The position numbers and the translations under genes are program-made. A stretch of 64,000 nt of DNA from assembly GCF_004368965.1 (NCBI RefSeq), contig NZ_SORO01000001.1, forward strand, positions 1,396,001 to 1,460,000, given 5' to 3'. Every line of letters starts with the position of its first letter. Position 1 is the stretch's first letter. The notes below the pieces were generated by a model. The model was not told the DNA's origin and did not search any database. It worked only from the letters and a program-made list of their open reading frames with translations. Below, piece after piece: positions 46,684 through 53,957 of the stretch. The DNA is from Leptospira meyeri. Lineage in GTDB: Bacteria; Spirochaetota; Leptospiria; Leptospirales; Leptospiraceae.

Positions 46684-47916
46684 TTACATCTTTTGGATGA
46701 TTTGTTCGAGGAGTGTTTTTAGAAAAATAGGATTAGGAGTTCCGCTTTCTATCCTTCTATCATTGATATAAAGAGACGGAGTGGATTGGATGTTTAACTT
46801 CTCAGCTTCATCAATCTCAGCATTCAATTGGTTTTGCGCTTCTTTAGAACCCATACATGCTTTCAAAGAATTGACATTGAGCCCAATAGAATTTGCTAAA
46901 TTTACTACACTGGATCCAGAATGAGCTACACCCTTTTCTAAGTTATCATAAAGCCCTCGATACATAGGCTCAAACTTACCTTGTTTATCCGCACAAATGG
47001 CAGCAATTGCAGCGACGCAAGAGGATGCATCAGGTCTTGGTTGCTGCATCAAACGGTTACAAGTTCCATCCAATGGAAAGTTTTTATACACAACACGAAC
47101 CATTCCATCATATTCAGAAAGGACCGTATGTAAGATATGACTTGTATGAAGACAATGGCCGCAGTTGTAATCTGCATATTTAACAATTGTGATGGGAGCA
47201 TCTTTTTTACCGATGAAAGGAGAACCGGTAACATTGATTCCAAGAGTGGGTTCTTGAAAATAAGCGGCAATTTTAGTTTGGATTTCAGCTGAATCCATCC
47301 CTCTTGAAGTCGCAAGTGTATTGGAACTTGCTTTACTTACCCACATTTTGCTCGTTGCAAAACCTAAAGAAAAACTAAAAAAATAAACGAGCCCAAGGGT
47401 GGTGATTCCTTCTTTTAAGGCCACTGGAACCTCAAGTTTTGGTTTTCCTTCTGTTTTCCAAAGTAAATACAAAATACCGAGGAGAGCTATCGTGACAATG
47501 TAAGTCACGAAACAAAGTTGGCAAATAGTTCCGATAATTCCCACTGAAATCCCAAAAAGGATCAAATCAAATAACAGTCCTAAAACCAGGACAGGGAATA
47601 AAAGAGAAATGAACTTAGAAACTTCTTCATTCGATTTTGCTTTTGTAACCAAAAAGAAAGAATACGTTAGTAACCCGTAAAATCCAAAACCGAGTAAGGC
47701 AATGGGAACATTCCCCAAAAAGGGAACTCCGGGGATTGCAGAATAAGAACTCTCTGCTACTTTTAAACAAGAGTCACCTCCACCTAGCGCGGAACATGCG
47801 GTATTGGCAATATTTTCGGTTCCAATGCCAAAGTATTCGATTGCCAATAGGAAAGAGACAATGAGTCCTATAACTCCACCGACTACTCCTGCTAATGCTA
47901 AATTCTTACGATTCAT
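46684..47916 (-). CDS. VKOR-DsbA fusion thiol oxidoreductase
   Basis: About 410 residues. The N-terminal half is a vitamin K epoxide reductase-type membrane domain with five or so helices, Cys41 and Cys50 in the outer loop and the active CxxC at Cys132/Cys135 (ICQLC). The C-terminal half is a periplasmic DsbA-like thioredoxin domain with CGHC (Cys252/Cys255) and the cis-Pro region STPSLYIN. VKOR fusions replace DsbB and oxidise DsbA, making disulfides in exported proteins. Start ATG 47916 overlaps the hisA stop by one base (TGATG). Histidine operon membership is probably just a shared transcript. Confidence 0.9.
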   Translation of the reverse strand: MNRKNLALAGVVGGVIGLIVSFLLAIEYFGIGTENIANTACSALGGGDSCLKVAESSYSAIPGVPFLGNVPIALLGFGFYGLLTYSFFLVTKAKSNEEVSKFISLLFPVLVLGLLFDLILFGISVGIIGTICQLCFVTYIVTIALLGILYLLWKTEGKPKLEVPVALKEGITTLGLVYFFSFSLGFATSKMWVSKASSNTLATSRGMDSAEIQTKIAAYFQEPTLGINVTGSPFIGKKDAPITIVKYADYNCGHCLHTSHILHTVLSEYDGMVRVVYKNFPLDGTCNRLMQQPRPDASSCVAAIAAICADKQGKFEPMYRGLYDNLEKGVAHSGSSVVNLANSIGLNVNSLKACMGSKEAQNQLNAEIDEAEKLNIQSTPSLYINDRRIESGTPNPIFLKTLLEQIIQKM

Positions 47917-48662
47917 CAATTTTCATTCCTCTTCTTACTTAGAATCCTGATACTTTCTTTTAGGTCTAATTTTCCTTCATAAATTGCTTTTCCCGTAATG
48001 GCCCCAAAAAGTTTTCCTTTCGAAGCATCATACAAATTTACCAAGTCTTCGATGGAAGAAACTCCACCGGATGCCACCAATTGTAAACCAGGGAACTCTG
48101 CCAACAACTCCAAATAAACGGTCGTGTTTGGTCCAGCCATCATCCCATCTTTGGATATATCTGTAAAAATTACATGTCTAATGCCCATACCAAACATTGT
48201 TTTTAAAAAATCTGTATATTTGATACCGGAGTTGGTTTCCCAACCTTTGGTGCGTACATATCCGTCTTTGGCATCCACGCCGATCACGATCCGATTGGGG
48301 CCGTAGGTGTTCAATCCCTGTTCTACCACAGATGGATCTTCTACAGCCACAGTTCCTAAAATGAACCGGGAAACTCCGAGCCCATCATAAAACTTCATGT
48401 TTTCTAAAGAACGAATCCCACCACCAAGCTCGAGTTCTACGGAACAGTTGTCTTTGATTTTACGGATGGCTTTCCCGTTTTCTGACTTACCTGTTTTTGC
48501 TGCATTTAAATCAACAATGTGAATGAGAGTGGCACCTTGTTCTTCAAAGACTTTGATCATTTTTTCCGGTTCGGAAGAATACACAGTCTTTTTAGAGTAA
48601 TCTCCTTGGAGTAGTCGAACAGCTTCGTTATCTAAAAGATCAATCGCAGGTAATACTAACAT
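47916..48662 (-). CDS. hisA: HisA, phosphoribosylformimino-AICAR-phosphate isomerase
   Basis: A 248-residue TIM-barrel isomerase of histidine biosynthesis. VLPAIDLLDNEAVRLLQGDY opens with the catalytic Asp. Further marks are LELGGGIRSLENM, HVIFTDISKDGMMAGPN with the second Asp, and LVASGGVSSIEDL. It converts ProFAR to PRFAR in the cytoplasm. It lies 1 bp after hisH and overlaps the VKOR-DsbA gene by one base. Length and motifs are normal. Confidence 0.95.
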   Translation of the reverse strand: MLVLPAIDLLDNEAVRLLQGDYSKKTVYSSEPEKMIKVFEEQGATLIHIVDLNAAKTGKSENGKAIRKIKDNCSVELELGGGIRSLENMKFYDGLGVSRFILGTVAVEDPSVVEQGLNTYGPNRIVIGVDAKDGYVRTKGWETNSGIKYTDFLKTMFGMGIRHVIFTDISKDGMMAGPNTTVYLELLAEFPGLQLVASGGVSSIEDLVNLYDASKGKLFGAITGKAIYEGKLDLKESIRILSKKRNEN

Positions 48663-48663
48663 A

Positions 48664-49290
48664 TTAAAGTTCTATAAAGTTTTTTAGGATTCCTAGTCCT
48701 GTTGTATCTGACTTTTCGGGGTGAAATTGTGTACCAAAAATAGTTTCTTTTTCTACGACTGCTGGGAATGATTCTCCATAGTAATGACAGTTAGCCGTAA
48801 TATCTAATCTGTCCACACCAACTGGTCTGTAGGAATGAATAAAATACATAAATGATTGATTCGGAATTCCTTTCAGAAGTTTTGTATTTTTTGCTTTTAT
48901 ATCAAATAGTTTGTTCCATCCCATGTGAGGGACTTTTAAGTTTGGTTTGCCTTCGAACTTCCTAATTTTTCCTCGAATGAATCCAAGACCAGGAATGGTT
49001 GCCCCTGGTTTTGAAGTTTCATCCGAATCTTCAAATAACACTTGATAGCCGATACAAATTCCAAACAGTGGTTTTTTGGCAGTAACATGGTCTTTTAAAA
49101 CAGAAGAAAATCCAGCTTCATTTAAATTCTGCATGGCTTTATCAAAATGACCATCGCCAGGCAAAATGATTTTATCCGCCTTCTTCACTGTCTCGAGATC
49201 ACTGGTAAATTGAAAATCACTTGTGTATAAGGAAACGGCTTTCAATAAGGAATGGATATTCCCCATTCCAAAATCTAAAACTGCAATCAC
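48664..49290 (-). CDS. hisH: HisH, glutamine amidotransferase subunit of imidazole glycerol phosphate synthase
   Basis: A 208-residue class I glutaminase. [12 protein letters not shown] opens it, [13 protein letters not shown] contains the nucleophile Cys, and [10 protein letters not shown] has the catalytic His and Glu. It supplies ammonia to HisF, whose gene is not in this window. It overlaps hisB by 4 bp (ATGA) and is followed after 1 bp by hisA, so hisBHA form one transcript. Confidence 0.95.
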   Translation of the reverse strand: MIAVLDFGMGNIHSLLKAVSLYTSDFQFTSDLETVKKADKIILPGDGHFDKAMQNLNEAGFSSVLKDHVTAKKPLFGICIGYQVLFEDSDETSKPGATIPGLGFIRGKIRKFEGKPNLKVPHMGWNKLFDIKAKNTKLLKGIPNQSFMYFIHSYRPVGVDRLDITANCHYYGESFPAVVEKETIFGTQFHPEKSDTTGLGILKNFIEL

Positions 49291-49868
49291 TCTAACATTC
49301 CTTTTGTAGAAGGAATTTGATCCTTTGCCAGTGAATCGATCGTTATAGCCTGCCGTAACGCCTTACCAAGTCCTTTAAAGATAGACTCGTGGATGTGGTG
49401 GCGGTTTTCACCATAGTGAACCACTACGTGTAAATTCATCTTAGCATTGAGGGCAAATTTCTGAAGGAACTCGAGAGATAGTTCGGCATCATAAATCCCA
49501 AATTTCCCATCCATAGGAGGACCAGTGTATTTGAAATAAAAACGTCCACCCAAATCGACAGCGACAGTCGTTAATACTTCATCCATGGGTAGGGTAAAAT
49601 GTCCGTATCGAAAGATTCCTTTTTTATCACCTAACTGGGTATGGATCATTTGACCCATGAGAATGGCGGTGTCTTCCACAGAATGGTGACAATCAATCCC
49701 GATGTCTCCTCTGAGCTTTAGATCCATATCAATAAGGCCATGTTTGGAGATATGGGAGAGCATATGCTCAAAAAACGGGATTTCTGTATCAAACTTGTAA
49801 ACACCCGTACCTCGGACGTTTAGGTCCAGTCGAATGTCTGTCTCGGATGTCTTTCTTGATTCCACCAT
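49287..49868 (-). CDS. hisB: HisB, imidazoleglycerol-phosphate dehydratase
   Basis: About 193 residues of a manganese enzyme of histidine biosynthesis. [42 protein letters not shown] and [16 protein letters not shown] give the metal-binding His/Glu pattern. It is monofunctional, with no phosphatase domain as in E. coli. I prefer ATG 49868, with AGGAAT before it and a normal family N-terminus. A TTG at 49904 in frame lies within a TTGACA box that could instead be the -35 of a promoter close to the ATG, with CATGCT as -10 at 18-bp spacing. Confidence 0.93.
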   Translation of the reverse strand: MVESRKTSETDIRLDLNVRGTGVYKFDTEIPFFEHMLSHISKHGLIDMDLKLRGDIGIDCHHSVEDTAILMGQMIHTQLGDKKGIFRYGHFTLPMDEVLTTVAVDLGGRFYFKYTGPPMDGKFGIYDAELSLEFLQKFALNAKMNLHVVVHYGENRHHIHESIFKGLGKALRQAITIDSLAKDQIPSTKGMLE

Positions 49869-49922
49869 ATTCCTAGCATGTTTGGTAGAAAACCCAGGTG
49901 TCAAGAGAGAATGTGGGGAGGT

Positions 49923-50081
49923 TTAGGAAGCGAGACCTAGAACCCCAGCTAAATCATACCCGACAAAAACCCAAAAAAGATAAACCGTTGCGACTAGCGA
50001 AAAAATAAGAATGCGTTTCCAATGTTCTGGCAAAGAAGTCCCTCTATTAGAACCAACAATTGGCCTAAGAAAACTTCTCAT
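49923..50081 (-). CDS. 52-residue putative single-pass membrane mini-protein
   Basis: A short frame not usually long enough to be listed. It begins MRSFLRPIVGSNRGTS, then LPEHWKRILIFSLVATVYLF, giving a basic N-terminus and one strong membrane helix (about residues 24-45), then a short tail ending GLGLAS-like (GVLGLAS). It lies in the 200-bp gap between the hypothetical gene at 50127 and hisB, in the same direction, 45 bp after the former. No strong ribosome-binding site is seen before its ATG. The clean helix and its position support a real gene, but it could be chance. Confidence 0.45.
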   Translation of the reverse strand: MRSFLRPIVGSNRGTSLPEHWKRILIFSLVATVYLFWVFVGYDLAGVLGLAS

Positions 50082-50126
50082 ATTTTAGGGAATTCCGATG
50101 GGTTAGAAAAAGATTGTTTCGAAATT

Positions 50127-50594
50127 TTATTTTCCGAAACGTTGGTTGAACATTCGTACGAGTTCCGAAATAGAATCTTCTACATATTTAAAATGTTTGG
50201 GTTTCATTGGATCCAGAGGCATCATATCATGAATTTTTTTATAACGATCAAAGGATTCGCGAATGTATTCTAAATACTTTTGGCTTGTGATTCCATAACG
50301 TTTGAATAAAGATTCGTTTTCTTGGAACATCCGCTTAAAATCTTCCGCATAGGTTCCATCATTTAAAAAATAAAACCGCAAATCTGTTTTTGCCTGAGAA
50401 AAAACAATATCGATATTGGTGATAAATTTGGATGTTTTTGCTGGTTCTGTAGTTTCCGGGCTTTGTGCTGATAACTTAGCGGCCGCTTGTTCGATCGCTT
50501 TTTGTTCGGAAACACGTTTTTCTTTTTCAAATTCTTTGGCTAATTTTTCGCGTTTGAGAACCTCTTCCACAGAGGATTTCTTTTCTACAGGCAT
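50127..50594 (-). CDS. hypothetical coiled-coil-type protein
   Basis: A 155-residue soluble protein. The first 50 residues are Lys/Glu/Ala-rich and probably form a coiled coil (VEEVLKREKLAKEFEKEKRVSEQKAIEQAAAKL). The rest is a helical domain with FYFLNDGTYAEDFKRMFQENESLFKRYGITSQKYLEYIRESF. No family or signal is recognised. It starts 49 bp after the rhomboid gene ends, in the same direction, and precedes the mini-protein and hisB. Confidence 0.65.
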   Translation of the reverse strand: MPVEKKSSVEEVLKREKLAKEFEKEKRVSEQKAIEQAAAKLSAQSPETTEPAKTSKFITNIDIVFSQAKTDLRFYFLNDGTYAEDFKRMFQENESLFKRYGITSQKYLEYIRESFDRYKKIHDMMPLDPMKPKHFKYVEDSISELVRMFNQRFGK

Positions 50595-50643
50595 ATTTTC
50601 ATTATCCCCATCTCAGGAGTCTGTCAAGGAATTAGACGAAAAA

Positions 50644-51591
50644 TTATTCTTTTGCCTTACGAAGTGCACAATTTGCCAGCCATTCACAACGCAAACAGAT
50701 CGGGTCCTCGGTGTTATACGTAGAAGGAGGACAAATATTGGCGTTTGTCACTTGCATTCCTTGTAAATAATTTATTACCGATTCTTTATCTTTTTTAGAA
50801 TCAATCTGTTTCAAAACACCTTCATTGATCTTTTTTTGGTCAAGAAAGAGATCCTCTACTACCGCCGGTTTGGCTTTCTCTTTGATTTTGGACTCTCTCG
50901 GTGCTTCCCATTCCAGTCCTGGGATGTATGGCAAACTCCCTGGTTTGATTTGTTTTTGGAAAATTTTATAGAGAAGTAAAGCAGTGAGTGCCCCGCCCAA
51001 ATGGCAAGTATTAGAAATGGCACCATTCCCCAGTTGTGAAATTACATATCCAATGACAAGGGAGACCCAAACGGCATTTTTTGCTTTTACTGGAAAAATA
51101 AATAATAAGAGTTCGGCGTTAGGATAAAAAATTCCAAAAAGTGCAAGTAACCCAAATAAAGCGCCGGAAGCACCAATGGTTTGAGTGGTCATTGATTCTA
51201 AAAAAGGAAGATTGCCACCTAACAACTCATTTAAATAAGCAGAAAGTACAACAAAAATTCCCGCTCCAATTTGTGAGGCAAAGTATAAAATGGTAAATTT
51301 AGTTTTGCCAATGATGGGGATGATGTTGGATCCCAACATATACATACCATACATATTGACTAGCAGGTGGAAAGGGATAAGATCCACAGCATGTAAAAAA
51401 CCATATGTAAACACTTGCCAAACTGCACCACCTAACACAAAATCAGGTGTTAAACCAAATCGATAAATTAACTGTTGGTTTGCAAAGTATTGGAGAAAAA
51501 AAATAAGACAGTTGATGATGAGAATTACATTCAGGGGATGAAGGATGGGATTCCCAAATAAACTAGGACTCTGGCCTCGATTTCTAGACAT
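50644..51591 (-). CDS. rhomboid-family intramembrane serine protease with C-terminal cysteine cluster
   Basis: A 315-residue protein with six membrane helices (about residues 20-212). The catalytic dyad is Ser142 in GASGALFG and His197 in CHLGGALTAL, and His75 and Asn79 of HLLVN match the oxyanion residues. Rhomboids cut single-pass membrane proteins inside the bilayer. The soluble C-terminal tail of about 100 residues is unusual. It ends with Cys287, Cys299, Cys302 and Cys308 (CPP, then ICLRCEWLANC), which looks like a metal or Fe-S cluster site. Its product may therefore sense redox or metals, which is inference. Confidence 0.85.
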   Translation of the reverse strand: MSRNRGQSPSLFGNPILHPLNVILIINCLIFFLQYFANQQLIYRFGLTPDFVLGGAVWQVFTYGFLHAVDLIPFHLLVNMYGMYMLGSNIIPIIGKTKFTILYFASQIGAGIFVVLSAYLNELLGGNLPFLESMTTQTIGASGALFGLLALFGIFYPNAELLLFIFPVKAKNAVWVSLVIGYVISQLGNGAISNTCHLGGALTALLLYKIFQKQIKPGSLPYIPGLEWEAPRESKIKEKAKPAVVEDLFLDQKKINEGVLKQIDSKKDKESVINYLQGMQVTNANICPPSTYNTEDPICLRCEWLANCALRKAKE

Positions 51592-51634
51592 GTAACTTCC
51601 AAAATCTAGATGGCTTAGAAAGAAACAAGGGAAA

Positions 51635-51667
51635 TAAAAAAAGGGGGAATCCTTTCGGAAGCCCCCC
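51635..51667 (-). terminator. probable terminator after the FNR-like gene
   Basis: On the minus strand a GC-rich hairpin (GGGGGCTTCC-GAAA-GGATTCCCCC, with a small internal mismatch) is followed by a run of T. It lies about 105 bp past the regulator stop and just before the start region of the rhomboid gene. Confidence 0.65.
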
Positions 51668-51771
51668 GGGAGTGACTTAAGGTAAAATCAGGCAACAGAC
51701 CCTACCTTGATTATCAATCATTTCTACCATCGGAATTCCGAGGTGGAGGCTTAATAGATTCAGGAAAAAAT

Positions 51772-52470
51772 TTAGGCGATTTTTGAAAGGGAATACAAAG
51801 CTTCTCTGTTCAGAATATCAATGCGGTTTTTGTCGACAGAAATGAATTCTCTGGCTTTGAGGTCAGAAAGTGCCCGAACCAAAGTCTCCGTTTTGGTTCC
51901 GATGAATGTGGCGAGGACGTCACGTGTGACTTTGAGTTCCACTTGATTTTTTCGACCTTGGGCGTTGTCTAAAACAATTAGGATTTCTGCTAGTTTTTCA
52001 TGGACTTGTTTGGTTCCAAGAGAAACCACATGTTCTTCCATCTCTTGCCATTCCTTCGCCATCTGTTTGAAAACTTCTTTCTGGAAGTTGGTATCATCCT
52101 TTACGAGAGCATCGATCAGATCTCCAGTGATATAACAAGCATGGGTGTCTTCAACTGCTACGACATTGTGATGGGAAACCGAATCAGAGATACAATCTCG
52201 AAATCCAACCCAATCCCCTGGGCCACTGAGGCGTAAGGTTTGTTCCTTACCACTTGCAAGTTGTACATAACTTCTGACAAGACCTGATTTGATGAAGAAA
52301 AAACCCGCAGCTTTTTCACCAGCTGAAACAAGATGTTTTCCTCTGGGGAAGACAGTGAAGTCTTTGCCTGCGTTGATCCTTTCAATGGTCTCATGCGCAG
52401 CACAGTGCAAGACATTGTGATTTTTATAATCACAAGCAAAACAATCAGGATTGAGTGGAAGATCCGCCAT
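51772..52470 (-). CDS. Crp/FNR-family regulator with candidate Fe-S cysteines
   Basis: A 232-residue regulator. The N-terminal cyclic-nucleotide-binding-like domain spans about residues 35-150, and the winged helix at the C-terminus has TRDVLATFIGTKTETLVRALSDLKAREF, with the ETxxR recognition pattern of FNR-type proteins. Cys10, Cys13, Cys23 and Cys93 sit much like the four ligands of oxygen-sensing FNR (three near the N-terminus, one inside). Cys112 is extra. It could therefore respond to oxygen through a 4Fe-4S cluster, though this is not certain. A promoter and a 21-bp palindrome lie directly upstream. Target genes are not visible here. Confidence 0.85.
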   Translation of the reverse strand: MADLPLNPDCFACDYKNHNVLHCAAHETIERINAGKDFTVFPRGKHLVSAGEKAAGFFFIKSGLVRSYVQLASGKEQTLRLSGPGDWVGFRDCISDSVSHHNVVAVEDTHACYITGDLIDALVKDDTNFQKEVFKQMAKEWQEMEEHVVSLGTKQVHEKLAEILIVLDNAQGRKNQVELKVTRDVLATFIGTKTETLVRALSDLKAREFISVDKNRIDILNREALYSLSKIA

Positions 52471-52478
52471 TCAGCTTC

Positions 52479-52507
52479 GGTATAACCCCTTGAAAAATCC
52501 TTGTCGA
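52479..52507 (-). promoter_or_regulatory. probable promoter of the FNR-like gene
   Basis: On the minus strand TCGACA (-35) and TATACC (-10) are separated by 17 bp. The -10 ends only 8 bp before the ATG at 52470, so the transcript would be nearly leaderless, or the true start lies further inside. Confidence 0.5.
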
Positions 52508-52512
52508 GCCAT

Positions 52513-52533
52513 AATTTAGAAACTTTCTAAATT
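52513..52533. promoter_or_regulatory. 21-bp perfect palindrome upstream of the FNR-like gene
   Basis: Arms AATTTAGAAA and TTTCTAAATT flank one central base. It sits just upstream of the -35 box, centred about 51 bp before the predicted start of transcription, and two bases after the stop of the enoyl-CoA hydratase-family gene. It could be an autoregulatory or activator site, or part of a terminator. There is no U-run, which argues against a terminator. Confidence 0.55.
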
Positions 52534-52535
52534 TT

Positions 52536-53354
52536 TCATTTGCCGGTAAATTTTGGTTCCCGCTTTTCTAAGATACTTTTGATCGTCTCTTTAAAGTCGT
52601 CCGAAATAAAGTTCCGCGCCTGGGATTCTGCTTCTTTTTTTAAGGCTGAATCCAACTGTTTCCAGGAGTATAAATTTCGCTTTAATTCCTGTAAGGCGAG
52701 AGGTGCAGCCTTTGACAATGACAATGCGAGGTCCATCGCACGATCATACACTTCTCTTTTGGGAACACTGTCAAGTGCAAGCCCACAAGATTTGGCAAAC
52801 TTACCATCAAAGGTTTCACCAGTGAGTAATAACCTTCCTCCTAAACTTTTTCCGAGGAGTTCAGGGGAAAGAAAACTAGATCCCATACCTGGATGAATTC
52901 CGAGTCTTACAAAATTGAAAGAATACTTCCCTTCGTCTGCAAAAATTCGTAAATCACACCCAAAGGTTAAGGAAAGACCAGCGCCGATCGCATGGCCATT
53001 CACAGCCGCAATGACTGGAACCGGAAGTTTACGAACAGATAAAAAGAAACCATAGAATTTCCTCATATCACGCCTGTTTTGCGAGAAAGACTTTTCAGAA
53101 AAAGATCTTAATAAATTTAAATCACCTCCCGCACAAAACACATCGTTTCGACCGGAAATGATGACTGCTCGCGGAAGGACTTTTTCTTTTTTAATGGAAT
53201 GGATCAGGTCAGCAAACTCTTCCCCCATTTTCCAGGTCATAGAATTGCGGGAAGTAGGATTGTTTAGGAAGATGGAAACAATCTTTCCGTCTTCAGTATC
53301 ACGGGATTCAATTTCTAGGAATTCATACTCTTTGGTTTCAAATCGCGATTTCAT
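52536..53354 (-). CDS. enoyl-CoA hydratase/isomerase-family protein
   Basis: A 272-residue crotonase-fold protein. AVNGHAIGAGLSLTFGCDLRIF and FVRLGIHPGMGSSFLSPELLG supply the CoA-binding and oxyanion-hole parts. At the positions of the two catalytic glutamates of classical hydratase I read Phe (in FNFVRLGIHPG) and Gly (in GKSLGGRLLLTGE), so ordinary hydratase activity is doubtful and an isomerase, hydrolase or other role is possible. The start overlaps the preceding gene by 17 bp. The substrate is unknown. Confidence 0.82.
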   Translation of the reverse strand: MKSRFETKEYEFLEIESRDTEDGKIVSIFLNNPTSRNSMTWKMGEEFADLIHSIKKEKVLPRAVIISGRNDVFCAGGDLNLLRSFSEKSFSQNRRDMRKFYGFFLSVRKLPVPVIAAVNGHAIGAGLSLTFGCDLRIFADEGKYSFNFVRLGIHPGMGSSFLSPELLGKSLGGRLLLTGETFDGKFAKSCGLALDSVPKREVYDRAMDLALSLSKAAPLALQELKRNLYSWKQLDSALKKEAESQARNFISDDFKETIKSILEKREPKFTGK

Positions 53355-53865
53355 CTATCTGAAAGGATTCGTACCAGGCTTTATCTTGTAAAGATAAAGG
53401 TTTATTCCCGATCTCCATATTTTCAAAGTAATTGAGTAAAATTTCTAGATGTTGGCTTTCCTGATCTTGGTTGGGGAGAAGAGAATCAATTCCTTTGCTT
53501 ACCAAAACCTCTGCTCTAATTTTATCTTTATAATGATCTGGTTTTCCGCTAAAAATCAAATGCGCAGAGATTAAATCAAAACGAATGGTATCAACGATTC
53601 TTCGAAGTGAATCTTCTGATTCTAGAAAATAACGAGAGGCTACTTCTGTTTGAAAGTAATCACTCCAAGTAATGAGATCAGGCAAAGACCCGGTTAGTTC
53701 CAAAATCTTCTTTTGAGTATCTTCGTCAGTATATAAGGAACCGGCAAACCTTTCCACAATGGCGTACAATTCGGTAAGAATGGCTAATTTCTCCGGACTG
53801 AGGAGTCCTTGGCGGATCATTGGCAATAGTTCAGGATTGACTTGTTTTGGCAGAGTGAGTTCCAT
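53338..53865 (-). CDS. hypothetical protein
   Basis: About 175 residues from ATG 53865, which has GGGAAG before it. An ATG at 53904 would add 13 residues. The sequence is helical and acidic (QGLLSPEKLAILTELYAIVERFAGSLYTDEDTQKKILELTGS) with no signal peptide or known motif. Its 3' end overlaps the enoyl-CoA hydratase-family gene by 17 bp, so the two are coupled. A strong hairpin in the divergent space to the PilZ-like gene lies just upstream. Confidence 0.65.
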   Translation of the reverse strand: MELTLPKQVNPELLPMIRQGLLSPEKLAILTELYAIVERFAGSLYTDEDTQKKILELTGSLPDLITWSDYFQTEVASRYFLESEDSLRRIVDTIRFDLISAHLIFSGKPDHYKDKIRAEVLVSKGIDSLLPNQDQESQHLEILLNYFENMEIGNKPLSLQDKAWYESFQIDEIAI

Positions 53866-53921
53866 ATACTTCCCATTTCGGCGAATTCTGTCGTTTCCCA
53901 GCACATTTTCCTTGTGAGAAA

Positions 53922-53948
53922 ATCGATTTTCGCCTTTCGAAAATCGAT
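53922..53948. promoter_or_regulatory. strong hairpin between divergent genes
   Basis: ATCGATTTTCG and CGAAAATCGAT pair over 11 bp with a 5-base loop. Its left arm also belongs to a 14-bp palindrome GAAAATCGATTTTC (53918-53931). It ends ten bases before the PilZ-like ATG, so it could be an operator or a translation-control stem. Function is unknown. Confidence 0.6.
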
Positions 53949-53957
53949 AATTTTAGT

